A stretch of 64,000 bases of DNA from Pampus argenteus (Eukaryota; Chordata; Actinopteri; Scombriformes; Stromateidae). Of the stretch, positions 47,009 through 58,823 are shown one piece after another. Both the position numbers and the translations under genes were made by a program. Each line of letters begins with the position of its first letter. The first letter of the stretch is position 1. The notes beneath the pieces are model-generated. The model saw only the letters and a program-made list of their open reading frames with translations. It did no database searches and was not told the DNA's origin. The stretch covers positions 5,907,001-5,971,000 of the forward strand of contig CM072860.1 in NCBI GenBank assembly GCA_036937835.1. The letters run 5' to 3'.

Positions 47009-48500
47009 CTGAGGGGGAAAACACAAGTTGATTATTAAGCTAAAAATGCTATTAAAAAAAAAAAAAAGCCTGCTCAGATGTAAACAATGAAAATGTCACC
47101 TTGGACTCTGGGAAATTATAATAATAAATCACAATACACATATAGGCTCCAGATGACTATGTAAAACCTTTGCTTAATAGTCCAATATTTTAGGGGCCAT
47201 AATATGAAGCATTGATACTATTTTAAAACAAGCGCTATTATGTTCAATGTGCCACTTCCTGATAGTATGAAACTGTGCACCTAAATGCAATGTGAAAGTA
47301 CACACAAGTGCATCTGGCTTGCTGCATCTGAATTAAGCATTAAAATAGTCAGTCAGTCATTGATAGTCAGAGAGAGAGAAAGAGAGGTGTGGTGAAAATT
47401 CTTTTATACTGGGAGTCTGCTCTGAAAAGTACAGTCAGGCTTCAGTGGACAAAAGGGCATGATCCGCCTGAATCCAAAACATGCAGTGGCAAGGAGAGGA
47501 AGGGGGTTGGGCTCTGAGAGGTGAGGCAGGGGAGCCAGTAACTCTATATGCCACCTACCTAATGCTTCACACTTGTCAAAGCATATTGTGTATTAGCAGG
47601 TATGCAGCCTGTAGTACTGCATTTTTAACATTAGCTTGTGTGGAGAGAGAGAAAAAAAAATCCATGCAGTTTTGCAAAGTAGAGACCCAGACTGTAACAC
47701 TTGCATCGGTATTTTATAGGCGTGTGTGTTACTAAACAGTGTTGTCCTACTGTATTTTTTCATGCATATGTCTTGCACCATTTATATTAGGCTTGCTATT
47801 GTTGTCTGCACACATTAGGCGGAAATGTTTTTTTTTTTCCTTTTTTTTTTTTTTTTTTTAGCAAACTACAGGCATGAGTAACAAAAGACGTGTATTAATG
47901 CGCAGTTACTCCCTCGTCGAGACGTTTCAAGGTTACTATTTTTTTGAGTACAATAGCATACCTGGCTTTTATACGATCTGTCTTAATTGGAAAAAGGATC
48001 ACCACAGGCAGACTCGGGCGTGACAAGAGGGAGGCCAATAAAATAATCCGCGTCCAGAAAGCAGGAGTAACTTAATCCTTTGCTGTGTCCAAGCAGGCGT
48101 TCACGTCGATTGCGCAGACCTATAACACAATACATCCATTAGAGACACACAAAAAAAACCCCCCGACTCATCCGACTTATTACCACATACTCGTCTATTC
48201 TCCAGGTGGTTTGTCAGTAATTACGCATGTCCGCTGTAGTAAAAGCCTGACCTGATAGCGCATGTCCCGTGTTGATATAATCTGCAAATGGTGCGCCAGG
48301 CTGATGGTGATGGTGTAGGAAGAGATGCAGACGATGTTCGCCCCAGTCCTCCTTTTACAAACGACTGTTTTGGATAGATGGATTGAGCAGAATCCCAGAC
48401 ACTTCCGCTCATGGCAGGATATGTCAAAGACACGCATGAGTCAAGAGGGATATTTTCCAGCCAGATTCCTGTCCAACCGGCCGGATGTCGTCATACATCT
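47009..48500. promoter_or_regulatory. coro1b upstream region and probable first intron
   Basis: An acceptor (CCCCTCAG) lies two bases upstream of the coro1b ATG, so a noncoding first exon must exist further right. Two candidates are visible on the minus strand. One is a TATAAAAG at 47973-47966. The other is a CpG-richer stretch at about 48250-48480 with a CAG-GTCAGG donor near 48250. Frames of 70-80 codons there have no recognisable product. Confidence 0.35.
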
Positions 48501-48893
48501 GTGAAGTGGGAGTGAAATATACAAAAGGGACTAATTAAAACAAGATTCATCATATTTGTTAGCGACCTTATCGTGCATCTTATGGGTCAAGATTATATAT
48601 ATGCTTATGATTTAGTATATTCTTGTTATTTGGTAACTCGAAGTCTTGTATTCATGTTTTTCTGGTAATTATTCTGGTATTTCTGACACTGCTGAAAAAT
48701 GTTGAGCTATGTGGCTCTTCAGCGCCACTTAGTGTTTAATGTGACAAATGGCAGGTTCATTTCTTGCACATGAAGTTGTAATCTCAGATAGGTTAAATGA
48801 ATGGCGGCAGTCGTATATATATAGAAGCAACGTAATAGTCCGTGACAGTATTGGTTGTCTTAAAATACTTTCGTTTGCTTATGTGCAACAGGT

Positions 48894-48981
48894 GGCTCCG
48901 TGGCGCAATGGATAGCGCATTGGACTTCTAGGCATTGAAGCAGTGATTCAAAGGTTGTGGGTTCGAGTCCCACCGGAGTCG
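48894..48981 (+). tRNA. tRNA-Arg, anticodon UCU, with 15-base intron
   Basis: GGCTCCGTGGCGCAATGGAT begins the gene, and CCACCGGAGTCG ends it, with acceptor stem GGCTCCG/CGGAGTC and discriminator G. The anticodon loop is CTTCTAA, interrupted after A37 by a 15-base intron (48931-48945). Box A and box B (GGTTCGAGTCC) are intact, and TTTTT at 48985-48989 ends transcription. Vertebrate tRNA-Arg(UCU) genes are known to carry introns of variable length here. It reads AGA codons. Confidence 0.95.
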
Positions 48982-48989
48982 CACTTTTT

Positions 48990-50717
48990 CTTCCCTTTAC
49001 AACACGAAAAATGTATTTCATTATATTCATTACCACAACTGCATCTGGCTCACGGTGTAAAACAAAAACAAAACACTTCGCTATACACTATTACAAATTC
49101 AACATAAGCATATTGATCTTTTCATTGCATCGTTAAGAAGCGAGCTTGCAAAGACATCAACACTACCAAGCACTATTGTTAATGTGAACACCAAATATTA
49201 GTACCATAATTTTAATTTATTGTTTTGGTCAACGGGAGCGATTGATCGATTCAGCTTCATGTACGTTAGCTAACTGGCCTTACTGAACGTTCAAGTTCAC
49301 GGTAGAATTGAACAAAGGAAAGTTTCCGGTTATATTCTTCAAAATAAAACTCACTCTTAAGCTTGAGTGTACCAAAGTAAACGGTAAAGGTAAAGAGTCT
49401 ACAGTATAAACGCAGATTTAATTATTAACAAAATTATACTAACACTGTATTTTTACTTTGAAGACAAGTCTGGCCCGGTTCAATGACAACACTCGGTAAC
49501 TTTACTGCAGAGGGGGAAACAATGTAGCTCAGCTGTATGTTTCTGGACGGACGAAATAGTATTGCACCGGGTGTAACCACCGAACGAGCTAACGTTAGGC
49601 TAGTTAGATGTAGCCAGCTAGCTTTAGATTTCTGTCGGTGTACGCAGCTGTATTATGAACATTATACACACGACTATCGAAATATCTTAGTGAAACTCGT
49701 TGGAGTCATTTTAAGTTAATGTCACGCTGCTGCCGTCGTCGACGTCTCCGGTTTAGTTTTCATCAGCGGTTGTCCCTTGTCGGCTAGTTAGCCCCTTTAG
49801 CTAGGCAGCTAACGTACAGTAGCGTATGGGTGTCAAAATTAGCCGTGACTTCACCGGGTGTCTGGTTGCCTGAGCTCACATTTCGGACACGTCAAGGTAA
49901 ACATTTAGCCATCGGCAAGTTTGATAGCGAGCTAGTAGGCTAACAATTGTTAAGCTGTGTGTCTTGCTCGCATAGCATTGTTAATTTTCAAGGGTCAAGC
50001 TTGTAAACTTAGTCAATTGATAGTTTCTTAACTCACCAATGTTATGTGCTACATTTAATTTATGTTGTTCTTTATTTTAATGACTGGATAACTGTCACAC
50101 CTCCCTAAAAAGAAAACGAATGATGAAACTACTATTCTTTATTAGTTCATTTACATTAAGATGACATCACACAAATATGTTTTAGTCACGTCAGTCTCTC
50201 TTTTAAGAACATGTAAGTGAGGTTTGTAAGTAAAAATGTGTCAGTAGTGAATCTGTATCGATCCCATAGTTTGACCTTTGATCATCACACCATACTGAAA
50301 GATCAACATCAACCACCAATAATAAAATTATTCATCATCCCAATGTTTTATTATATGTTGAGATAGTGCAGTATGGAAAGTAGGGCTGCAACTTACAACT
50401 ATTTAAATGATTGTGTAAGTGTCTGATTATATTCTTTAATCATAGATTAAATCACTTGCTCCATGTAAATGTCATAAAATATGGGGGGGTGCTATAATTG
50501 GATTATTGCGAAGCCAATTCAGATCTTTTCTGACCAATGGTTTAAGATATTCAGTGTAAAATTGTTGAAGACTAAGACATCCAGAAACTATATTCACATT
50601 TCAATGACGTTATGTCCCTTTTTTGCTAAAATATGACTTCATGAATTGATTATCATAATAGTTGGTAATCAACTCAAAGTTGTTGGGTTTTTTTTATACT
50701 TTTATTGTCTCCTTAAG
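48990..50717. other. osbp upstream region, noncoding first exon and intron 1
   Basis: A GC-richer stretch (about 49490-49896) ends GTCAAG before a GTAAAC donor at 49897. Together with the acceptor CCTTAAG at 50717 this makes a noncoding first exon of osbp. A diverged fish repeat occupies 50383-50672 in the intron. The transcription start is not determined. Confidence 0.5.
50383..50672 (+). mobile_element. Nearly full-length diverged copy of the dispersed repeat
   Basis: Begins TAGGGCTGCAACTTACAACT and ends GATTATCATAATAGTTGGT, both typical terminal blocks, with AAGATATTCAGTGTAAAATT inside. About 290 bases, within osbp intron 1. Confidence 0.6.
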
Positions 50718-50754
50718 GTTCCTCAAATCTGTCTCGTGATTTTTGGGGGCTGTG

Positions 50755-52969
50755 ATGTCGGAGCCCAAGACGACAACTCCAACTCCTGCTGGCGACACGT
50801 ACAAAGGATGGGTCTTTAAGTGGACAAATTACATCAAGGGTTATCAGCGAAGATGGTTCGTCCTGAGCAATGGCTTGTTGTCATACTACAGGTAGGCTCT
50901 CCTGGAAAACACAGAGAAAACGAAGGGAAGGGTTTGATATTCCGTAACTACTGTTTAATGACACCCAGCAGCCTCATCTGATTGATATTTCTTTCCTATT
51001 TTAATAGGTGAATTTACATGTCAGATAGTTAATGTAATCATTAAACACAAACCCAGTACTCAGGTCTGTATTCAGGTGTAATTCCATCTTAAATGCATTG
51101 ATGAACCATTGGGTTACGATTTTATCACTGTTGCCTTGTCCATGCCTGACAATGCAGACAAGCTTTTGAAATGCATACTAGGCTTGGAGATTCCTCATTT
51201 TAGGGATTTGGCCATTTGGCTGTCGGTGTCAAAAATTTCAGTCCATTTTGTGAAATAATAATAATAATTTGTGTGTTTTTGACAAATTTTAGTGTTTAAA
51301 CTCATGTTTAATGTCATGAGTTGATATTATACAGAGAAATGTTAACTTTTTCTGGGTGAATAAATGTTAATGTGGCTTATTTTTAAAAAAAAAAAAAAAG
51401 GAAGTTAAAAGGCAACAAGAATGCTGAGCAAGTTTCATCAGGGGTCATCAATAACAGCGTCAAGCACATCATGCTAAATTAAGAAAGTAGTTTAAAAACA
51501 CACACAAAGGGCAACTAACAACACACAAAGGGCAACACACAACCATATCGTACTTTAGCAGTTACCTAGTGTTTCTGTGGTCCCTTTAAGAAATATGACA
51601 CATTACCAATGGCAAAAACAGAACTCTAGAAACACAAGATAAAAAGCATCGTATGTTGATAGTCCTCTTGTTAATTCGACATCAATGTAATACATAAAGA
51701 GAAACTGTATGTGCATGCAAACATTATATTTTGGGATTTGTCCCCACAACTCACTACCGGCCTCTGTTGGTAAGCTGTGCTACTTTAGTAGAAAACTGTA
51801 GGACTTAGAGGTGAACCATTTGAAAAGTTAAGGTTTCTTCTATGTTCTGGTTGGTGGATAAGATACCCTCCGAATTAAACAATGTCTATCATGTGAGTTT
51901 GACGAAATTTGGAGGAGTTTTTTTTGGCTGGCCTGGTTTGGTGCTGAAGATATATATGTGCAGACATTAAGACAAGTTTTTTTTGACAGCGAGGTTTCTT
52001 GTGTTTATTTATATGATTTCAACGCAGATTTATTTTCCACAATTTAGCATTATCGGGTAAAATATAGCTTGCTTCACCTGGACTTATCTGTGTTAACTTT
52101 TTTGTGTCCTTTAAGAATTTTAAGATCCTACCCTGGTGCATACATGCAGCAAATAGGCCCATATAAAGCCAAATACAGGTGTGTTGTTTTCTCTATTCAC
52201 TCATTAATCAAATCTAATGTCTCTAATTATTAGGACCCAGGCAGAGATGGGTCACACATGTCGGGGTACAATCAACCTGGCCACAGCGACCATCACTGTG
52301 GACGATGCTTGCAACTTCGTCATCTCCAACGGCGGGGCACAGACGTATCACCTGAAAGCCAGCTGCGAGGTGGAACGTCAGCGCTGGATCACTGCCCTGG
52401 AGCTGGCCAAAGCCAAAGCGGCCCGGATGCAAGCTGAGTCAGGTAAAACACACAAGTGAAGAGGTAGCAGAACAAGTGTGTTTGCTCTGCAAATATTTTA
52501 AAATACAGCGAGACGGTGAAACCAACTTTGAGCTGATGTTTTGTTTTTGGCTTTGCTTCTGTTTTCATTGTCAACAGATGACTCAGGGGACGACTTCTCA
52601 CCATCATCGCCTCCGGTGGCGCCTGGACAAGGTGGCGGCGCGCAAAATTCAGAAGTACAGTCTGCTCTCAGAACTTTGGGCAGCAAGGTGGAGGATCTCA
52701 GCACATGCAACGACCTGATCTCAAAGCACGGCTCTGCCCTCCAGAGGTCAGGCTTTAACATGTTGCTTTTTTTTTTTTTGCTTTACTCCTCCCTCCTCAG
52801 GGCAAACTCTAATAAGTTTTACATGTCTCTCGTCTACAAAACACACCAGGCTAAACTTTCACTTACAAACTTTTAAAAGCATAAAAAAAAGTTAGTTTTA
52901 AACCTGTTTGACATTGTTTAGGCAAATTCATAAATCCTAATTTTTATATTTTATAAGAAACTGTAACTT

Positions 52970-53041
<72 letters not shown>

Positions 53042-56000
53042 AGCTGTTTATACATCATCCCAACCATATTGTACATTTTTATATTCATTTCAGGTCTTTG
53101 TCAGAACTGGACAGTTTGCGTCTGACCGGAGAGGCAGGGGATAAGATCCGTCAGGTGACTGAGAGAGCCACACTGTTCCGTATCACCTCTAATGCCATGA
53201 TTAATGTAAGTGTCACCTCCTTCCTCAGTATATCACAAGTTGACACACTGTTTTTTTAAAAACTGAACAAAACATCCAAACTCCAGCTAGTCTGTTTAAT
53301 ATTTTGCACCTAAGGCATGCCGAGACTTCCTGGCGCTGGCTCAGGCCCACAGCAAGCGATGGCAGAAGGCCCTGCAGGCAGAGCGGGAGCAGCGGGTGAG
53401 GCTGGAGGAGACTTTAGAGCAACTGGCCAAGCAGCACAATCACTTAGAGCGAGCATTCAGAGGAGCTGCGCAGTCAAACGCTGCCACTGACAATAAAAGT
53501 AAGACCTAAAAATATTCATTTTGGGAAAAAAAAAACATTTCCAAGGTTTTATTCTTAATTAAAAAGCAGTGAATGGAATGATGTCTGATTAATGAGCTTT
53601 CAGTTGTATGACCATGAAACTGAACTCGTGTATTTTTAAGGTGCTGCTGGGCCAGGAAAAGGCGAGGCCAGTGACGAGGACGACGACAATGAGTTCTTTG
53701 ATGCCATGGAAGAGGCTCCAGAGTATATCACCGTACCTGCAGACCCTCAGTTCCACAAGTCAGTGACACTCACTTCCTCCCTGCTGTTGCTCATGTTTAC
53801 CAGATACACAGTTAAGAGGAAAAAAAAACATTCATTGTGTGAATGCCCTCAAGCCGCCATCTGTATTTTATCTTTGTTAAATCTAGTTCCTTGTTTGATA
53901 GACACGAGGTGTCATAATGTCAAACAGGTCAAATTCTTCACACTTCCTGTGTTTGCACAGCCACTGATTGATTCATTTGATTAGTAGCAATTTAACCAGT
54001 AATGCTTTCTATTTAACTATAAACCTTCCAGACAATGACAGTCTTGGTTTTTAATTTTGATTTTTAATGTCTTACAGAAGGTCAAGTAGTAACATCAGCG
54101 GTTTCAACAGTGAAATGTGTCCTGATGATCAGTCGGTATGTCTCACTCTGATATATGATATCTATATGATATTTAAATGACTGTTGAAATGACTTTCAAC
54201 TTTTTTACTTGTAGTAAAAAGCTCTAACTACATGTTTACTTTATATGTGAGACTGTGATATGATCATAGAAAAGTTAAAAAACAGTCAATCTGTGTTTTG
54301 AGTGTTATTAGCTTTTGCTGCTGTTGAGAGAATTTTCTGCCTTTTAGCTTAATGAGGAGCCTCTAGCAATGAACCAGGAGTCCCCTTCTCAGGAGCTGGT
54401 GCCCTTGAAGAAGAGACGGACACGTATCCCAGACAAACCCAACTACTCTCTCAACCTGTGGAGTATCATGAAGAACTGCATCGGCAAAGAGCTGTCCAAG
54501 ATCCCAATGCCTGTGAGTATTTCTAGCAGAGGTTACTCAATGTCCACTCTAGCTGACGGGAAGTATGTTTGCGGTCTGGCCGGTGAAGGCCTCAGGCAGT
54601 TTCACCTCCTCTTCCGCATGTCTTTCTTGTGCAACAAAAATATAATCACAAGCCAGCTACAGCTTGCTGGGTCTCATCAGACCATCATAGACTTCTGGCA
54701 GCAACCTGCTCCTGTGATGTGGGTTTGATCAAAACACCATCCTCTCTCGCTGGTTCTCACAACTTTCTGTGAGAACCAGCTGTGACTAAAATAACTGTTG
54801 ACAGATTCACTAATCTCTTATCTAGTTGTTTATTTTATGAACTTGGATATATAAAATACATGTGATCTTTTATCTATTTGTGTTTTGTTTTTTTCGTGCT
54901 CACGTATTGAGGTAAATAGGATCCATTAATTATTTCCTTAATGTTGCACTTTTAAAAGATATTTGGAGCAAGCCTAATCTAATTTATTTCAATTTAATCT
55001 AACTAAATGTTATAATTGCTTCATATATAATAGTTAGTACAAACATTCATGTACATGTAAATTATTCCCCTTGTCTGCAGGTGAATTTCAACGAGCCTAT
55101 CTCCATGCTGCAGCGGTTGTCGGAGGACCTCGAGTACCACGAGCTGCTGGATAAGGCAGCCAAGTGCCAGAGCTCCCTGGAGCAGATGTGCTACGTGGCT
55201 GCCTTCTCCGTGTCCTCCTACTCAACCACCGTGCACCGCACGGGCAAGCCCTTCAACCCTCTGCTGGGCGAGACGTACGAGCTGGACCGCCGGAGAGAGA
55301 GCGGCTACCGCTCCCTCTGCGAGCAGGTGTGACAAAGAGACACATAGAGAGATCGACAGGTTCCAGCAACGAAAGCAAAAACAAAGAATGAATGAATGTC
55401 AGGAAGGATGCATTTTTAAAAAATCCCACTGACTCAGCATTTTAAAAAAAAATCCTGCTTCCTTTTTTTTCTGGGTAGCACATGTTACAAGGAACTACCA
55501 CTAATCGATCAGGAATAGAACAGCAGTTTTATCCTTAATCAAGGGTCAGACATGCGTTGGTCAAATATACTAACTACAATTTCTGTTCAACAATTTAAAC
55601 ACTTTCTATTAAAATTATATTGTATACAATTCTTTGTTTTAAAGCTGCAATAAACACGATTCAGTAGATTCCACTAGATGTCAGCAAACAGCTATTTGCT
55701 ATGAAAACATATAGTGGAGTAATGGCATCCAGAGTCACACTCTCTCTGTGTGGATTTGTGGAGGTTTAAGGTTAGAAAATAAGAACAGCAGAGAGGTTTA
55801 TTTCCATATAGACCAAGAAAATATATCTAGTCCAACATAATAATCTAACAAATTGACAAATTGTCCTTCGAGGCAGCAAATCCGGTGATCAGACCCCTTT
55901 GGAGAAAGCTGTATTTAGAGTACAAGCTTTTCATATATACAATTCCACTCAAGATCAACATTCAAAGTTATGTTCTTATATTAAAGCAGATTTTAAATGT

Positions 56001-58823
56001 CTTTACCTGTTTCCCAGGTGAGTCACCACCCGCCTGCGGCAGCGCATCATGCGATCTCTGATCGTGGTTGGACACTAAGGCAGGAAATCACCGTTGCCAG
56101 CAAGTTCAGGGGAAAATACCTCTCCATTATGCCTTTAGGTAAGCGGTCATATGAGCATTAGAGCATGTTAAGCATGACTTGCAAATCAATGATTAAGTAA
56201 GTTGAGTGTATAGTATAATCATTGTGATTATTGTTATAAGAGAGTAGTGAGTAGACCATGAGGAATTTACCTGTTGCGCCTTTTGATGGTTATCAGTCAC
56301 TCATTATAAAACAACAATTTTCTATTTCATATCAGGATGTTAATTTAATTCTCTTGTCTGCGTATTGTCTTCTTTTTTTCAGGCACAATTCACGCAATCT
56401 TTGAAAAGGGCAACAATCACTACACATGGAAGAAAGTTACCACCACAGTGCACAACATCATCGTAGGAAAACTATGGATCGATCAGGTGAGACAGAGTCA
56501 TAGATCGGGGCGTTTTCTGCCTTCGTTATATAATGCATACCTGCTCATTAATGTGCAGCACTGAGCTTGAATAAAATTAGATGGGTAACAGCCATTATCA
56601 TTAATCCTAAGGGATCCATTATCCTGTAAAAACTCACTGTATCACTTTTCCTTTGAAATCGGTATGATTTTATTCTAGTTATTCAGGTAAATACTGATTT
56701 TTGAGATGACCGCTTATAAACTGAACAAATTTTAAGGATTTTAAAACGTCTCACCCCCCTGGCCGATGTTAAACTTTTGACTTGGAATCTGTTTATAGAT
56801 GTTTGTTATTGTTTCCGTTGTTGTACGTGCTTTTGTTATACCCACCTACGCTCGTTATCTTTTTCTCTGTTGCAATCTCTTTCTATCAAGTATCTCAATG
56901 AGATAATGTTAACAAATAAGGGTTGTAATTTCACTGTATGGGTACCAACAAACAAAATATGCAATAAAAACAAAACATAGCAAAAATAGAAGCATTTTCC
57001 TTGCATTTTTTCACTGAAGTGTGTACAAACTGTGCACTGTTTTTGCAGTCAGGAGAGATAGATGTAGTGAACCACACCACTGGAGACCGCTGCCATTTGA
57101 AGTTTGCCCCGTACAGCTACTTCTCCAGAGATGTCGCCAGGAAGGTGAGAGGCGTGCAGATAATGTTTTGACTCTACTCCTCTGTATCCCTGCCACTCGT
57201 TCACCCTCTCTCTTGCTCTTGTCTTCAGGTGACAGGTGTGGTGATGGACAAGGACGGCAAAGCCCACTATGTGCTCTCTGGCACGTGGGACGAGAAGATG
57301 GAGTTCTCCAGAGTGATGCAGAGCAGCCGAGGGGGCGAGAACGGCACTGAAGGCAAACAGAAGACTGTCTACCAAACACTGAAAGCCAGAGAGGTCTGGA
57401 GGAGGAACCCTTTACTGTAAGTATAATTACTGCGTAGCTACATGTGAGTCAAACACACACACACAGGCAAAAAAATAATCCACAATAATCCTGCTAATCA
57501 TTGGCAGGTGAGCTAAACATTCTGACGTCACAGGTACGTATATGACAGGTTCAGTAAGGTTGGCTACACTATGACTATTATTTATTTTATCTTCAAAATA
57601 ATAAAAAGAATCATAGAATACATAATACTCATCATTTATCACAATTTAGTTTTAATGGCAGCCTAAATGTGACAAGTTCTATAACTTTCTGTAACATCTG
57701 TCACTCTCGGGTGAGAAAGTAAACAGGGTTTGCCCTTTCTCTCTCAGGCACTCCTTTTTTCTTTCTTTACACAACAATTTTTGGCACTTGTGGCATGTAC
57801 AAACATCAGTAACACTATGAATACCTTCTAGTAGTGTGTGAAAATGTATGTTGTTATCTTTAAATTTAAATTTTACAGCAGTGGTACTTGATCTGTTCTC
57901 ACTTTTTGCATCTTTATTTAATTAGTTTTCACTGTGAAGCTCCACTGATTTTAGTTTATATAGATATAGATAGGCTTATAGATATAGATGGATATCTATA
58001 TATCTAATAGAGTCAAAGTGATTAGTAACACTAAATATGGAACAGTGTGTAAGATGTTTTGTAGTTCTGTGTGTTGTAAATCCACCAGGTTCTGATTTAA
58101 GATCCTGCTGTTTTTCATCTTTGCATGTGCACCAGTGACGGAGCAGAGAACATGTACTACTTCACTGCCTTGGCGCTGACCCTAAACGAGCCAGAGGAGG
58201 GCGTAGCGCCAACCGACAGCCGGCGCCGGCCTGATCAGCGCATGATGGAGGAGGGTCGCTGGGAAGAGGCCAACGCAGAGAAGCAGCGGCTGGAGGAGAA
58301 GCAGCGCATCGCCCGGCGTGAGAGAGAGAGGGAGGCTGCCAGCCAACGCACCTCCAGCCAGTCAGAAGAAGGTGAGAGTAAGTGATGTTTAGCTGTACTC
58401 TAATGGTTTACTCCTTCTCTGTTCCTCTCTGTCTTGCATGGGGGAAAATCTCGGAAGTTGGGGGTAAAAAAAAACAAACTATTTCTGTGATTCCCCCCTT
58501 TTCTCTTTCAAAAGCTGTCAATGAGGATTCTCTTACTGATCCATCCCTAAAAAGCAAGTATTCATCTTTTATGTCATTTTGTCTGTTGTCTCCTTTTTTT
58601 TCTTTCTTTTCTTCTAATCGTCTATCCAGATTGTTTGTTTAATTTTTCTTTTTTGGTAACACCAGTATTTTCTTTAGCAGGTGCACCTCATGACAACTAC
58701 AGTGCACTTTGGTTCGATCGCTGCGAGGACCAGATCACAGGTGAGCCAGTGCATATCTATAAAGGGGGCTACTGGGAAACCAAGGACCGTGGCAGCTGGG
58801 AGGGCTGCCCAGACATATTTTGA
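50755..58823 (+). CDS. osbp: Oxysterol-binding protein 1
   Basis: Fifteen coding exons: 50755-50891, 52234-52442, 52578-52746, 53094-53205, 53315-53498, 53641-53758, 54078-54135, 54348-54512, 55081-55326, 56018-56138, 56383-56486, 57049-57144, 57229-57416, 58136-58371 and 58681-58823. They give 761 residues. OSBP swaps cholesterol and PI4P between ER and Golgi. The PH domain is at about residues 17-105 (GWVFKWTNYIKGYQRRWF, CRGTINLATATI). A coiled coil follows (ETLEQLAKQHNHLERAFRG). The FFAT motif EFFDAME at residues 288-294, after DEDDD, binds ER protein VAP. The lipid-exchange domain begins near NLWSIMKNCIGKELSKIP, and its signature EQVSHHPP spans the exon 10/11 junction. It ends SCPDIF-like (GCPDIF). 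An in-frame TGA 18 bases before the ATG fixes the start. OSBP2 was considered; the match is closer to OSBP. Confidence 0.95.
52972..53040 (+). repeat. (TA)n microsatellite
   Basis: About 34 TA units in an osbp intron, 55 bases upstream of an acceptor. Confidence 0.95.
54749..54780 (+). repeat. Perfect 13-bp inverted repeat (hairpin)
   Basis: GCTGGTTCTCACA, six-base loop ACTTTC, TGTGAGAACCAGC. The arms are fully complementary. It lies in osbp intron 8, 237 bases after the exon ending at 54512. Confidence 0.9.
58515..58553 (+). CDS. osbp: Possible 39-nt cassette exon of osbp
   Basis: Between the last two osbp exons lies a strong acceptor (TTCTCTTTCAAAAG) followed by an open stretch encoding AVNEDSLTDPSLK. 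It could leave through a GC donor, AAAAA before GCAAGT. Both junctions are phase 1, so inclusion adds 13 residues without changing the frame. The insertion would fall in the acidic linker before the C-terminal APHDNYSALWF. Not proved. Confidence 0.35.

Noticed and set aside
48195..48437. 80- and 70-codon overlapping minus frames
   Set aside because: Open because the stretch is CpG-richer; more likely the coro1b leader or promoter.
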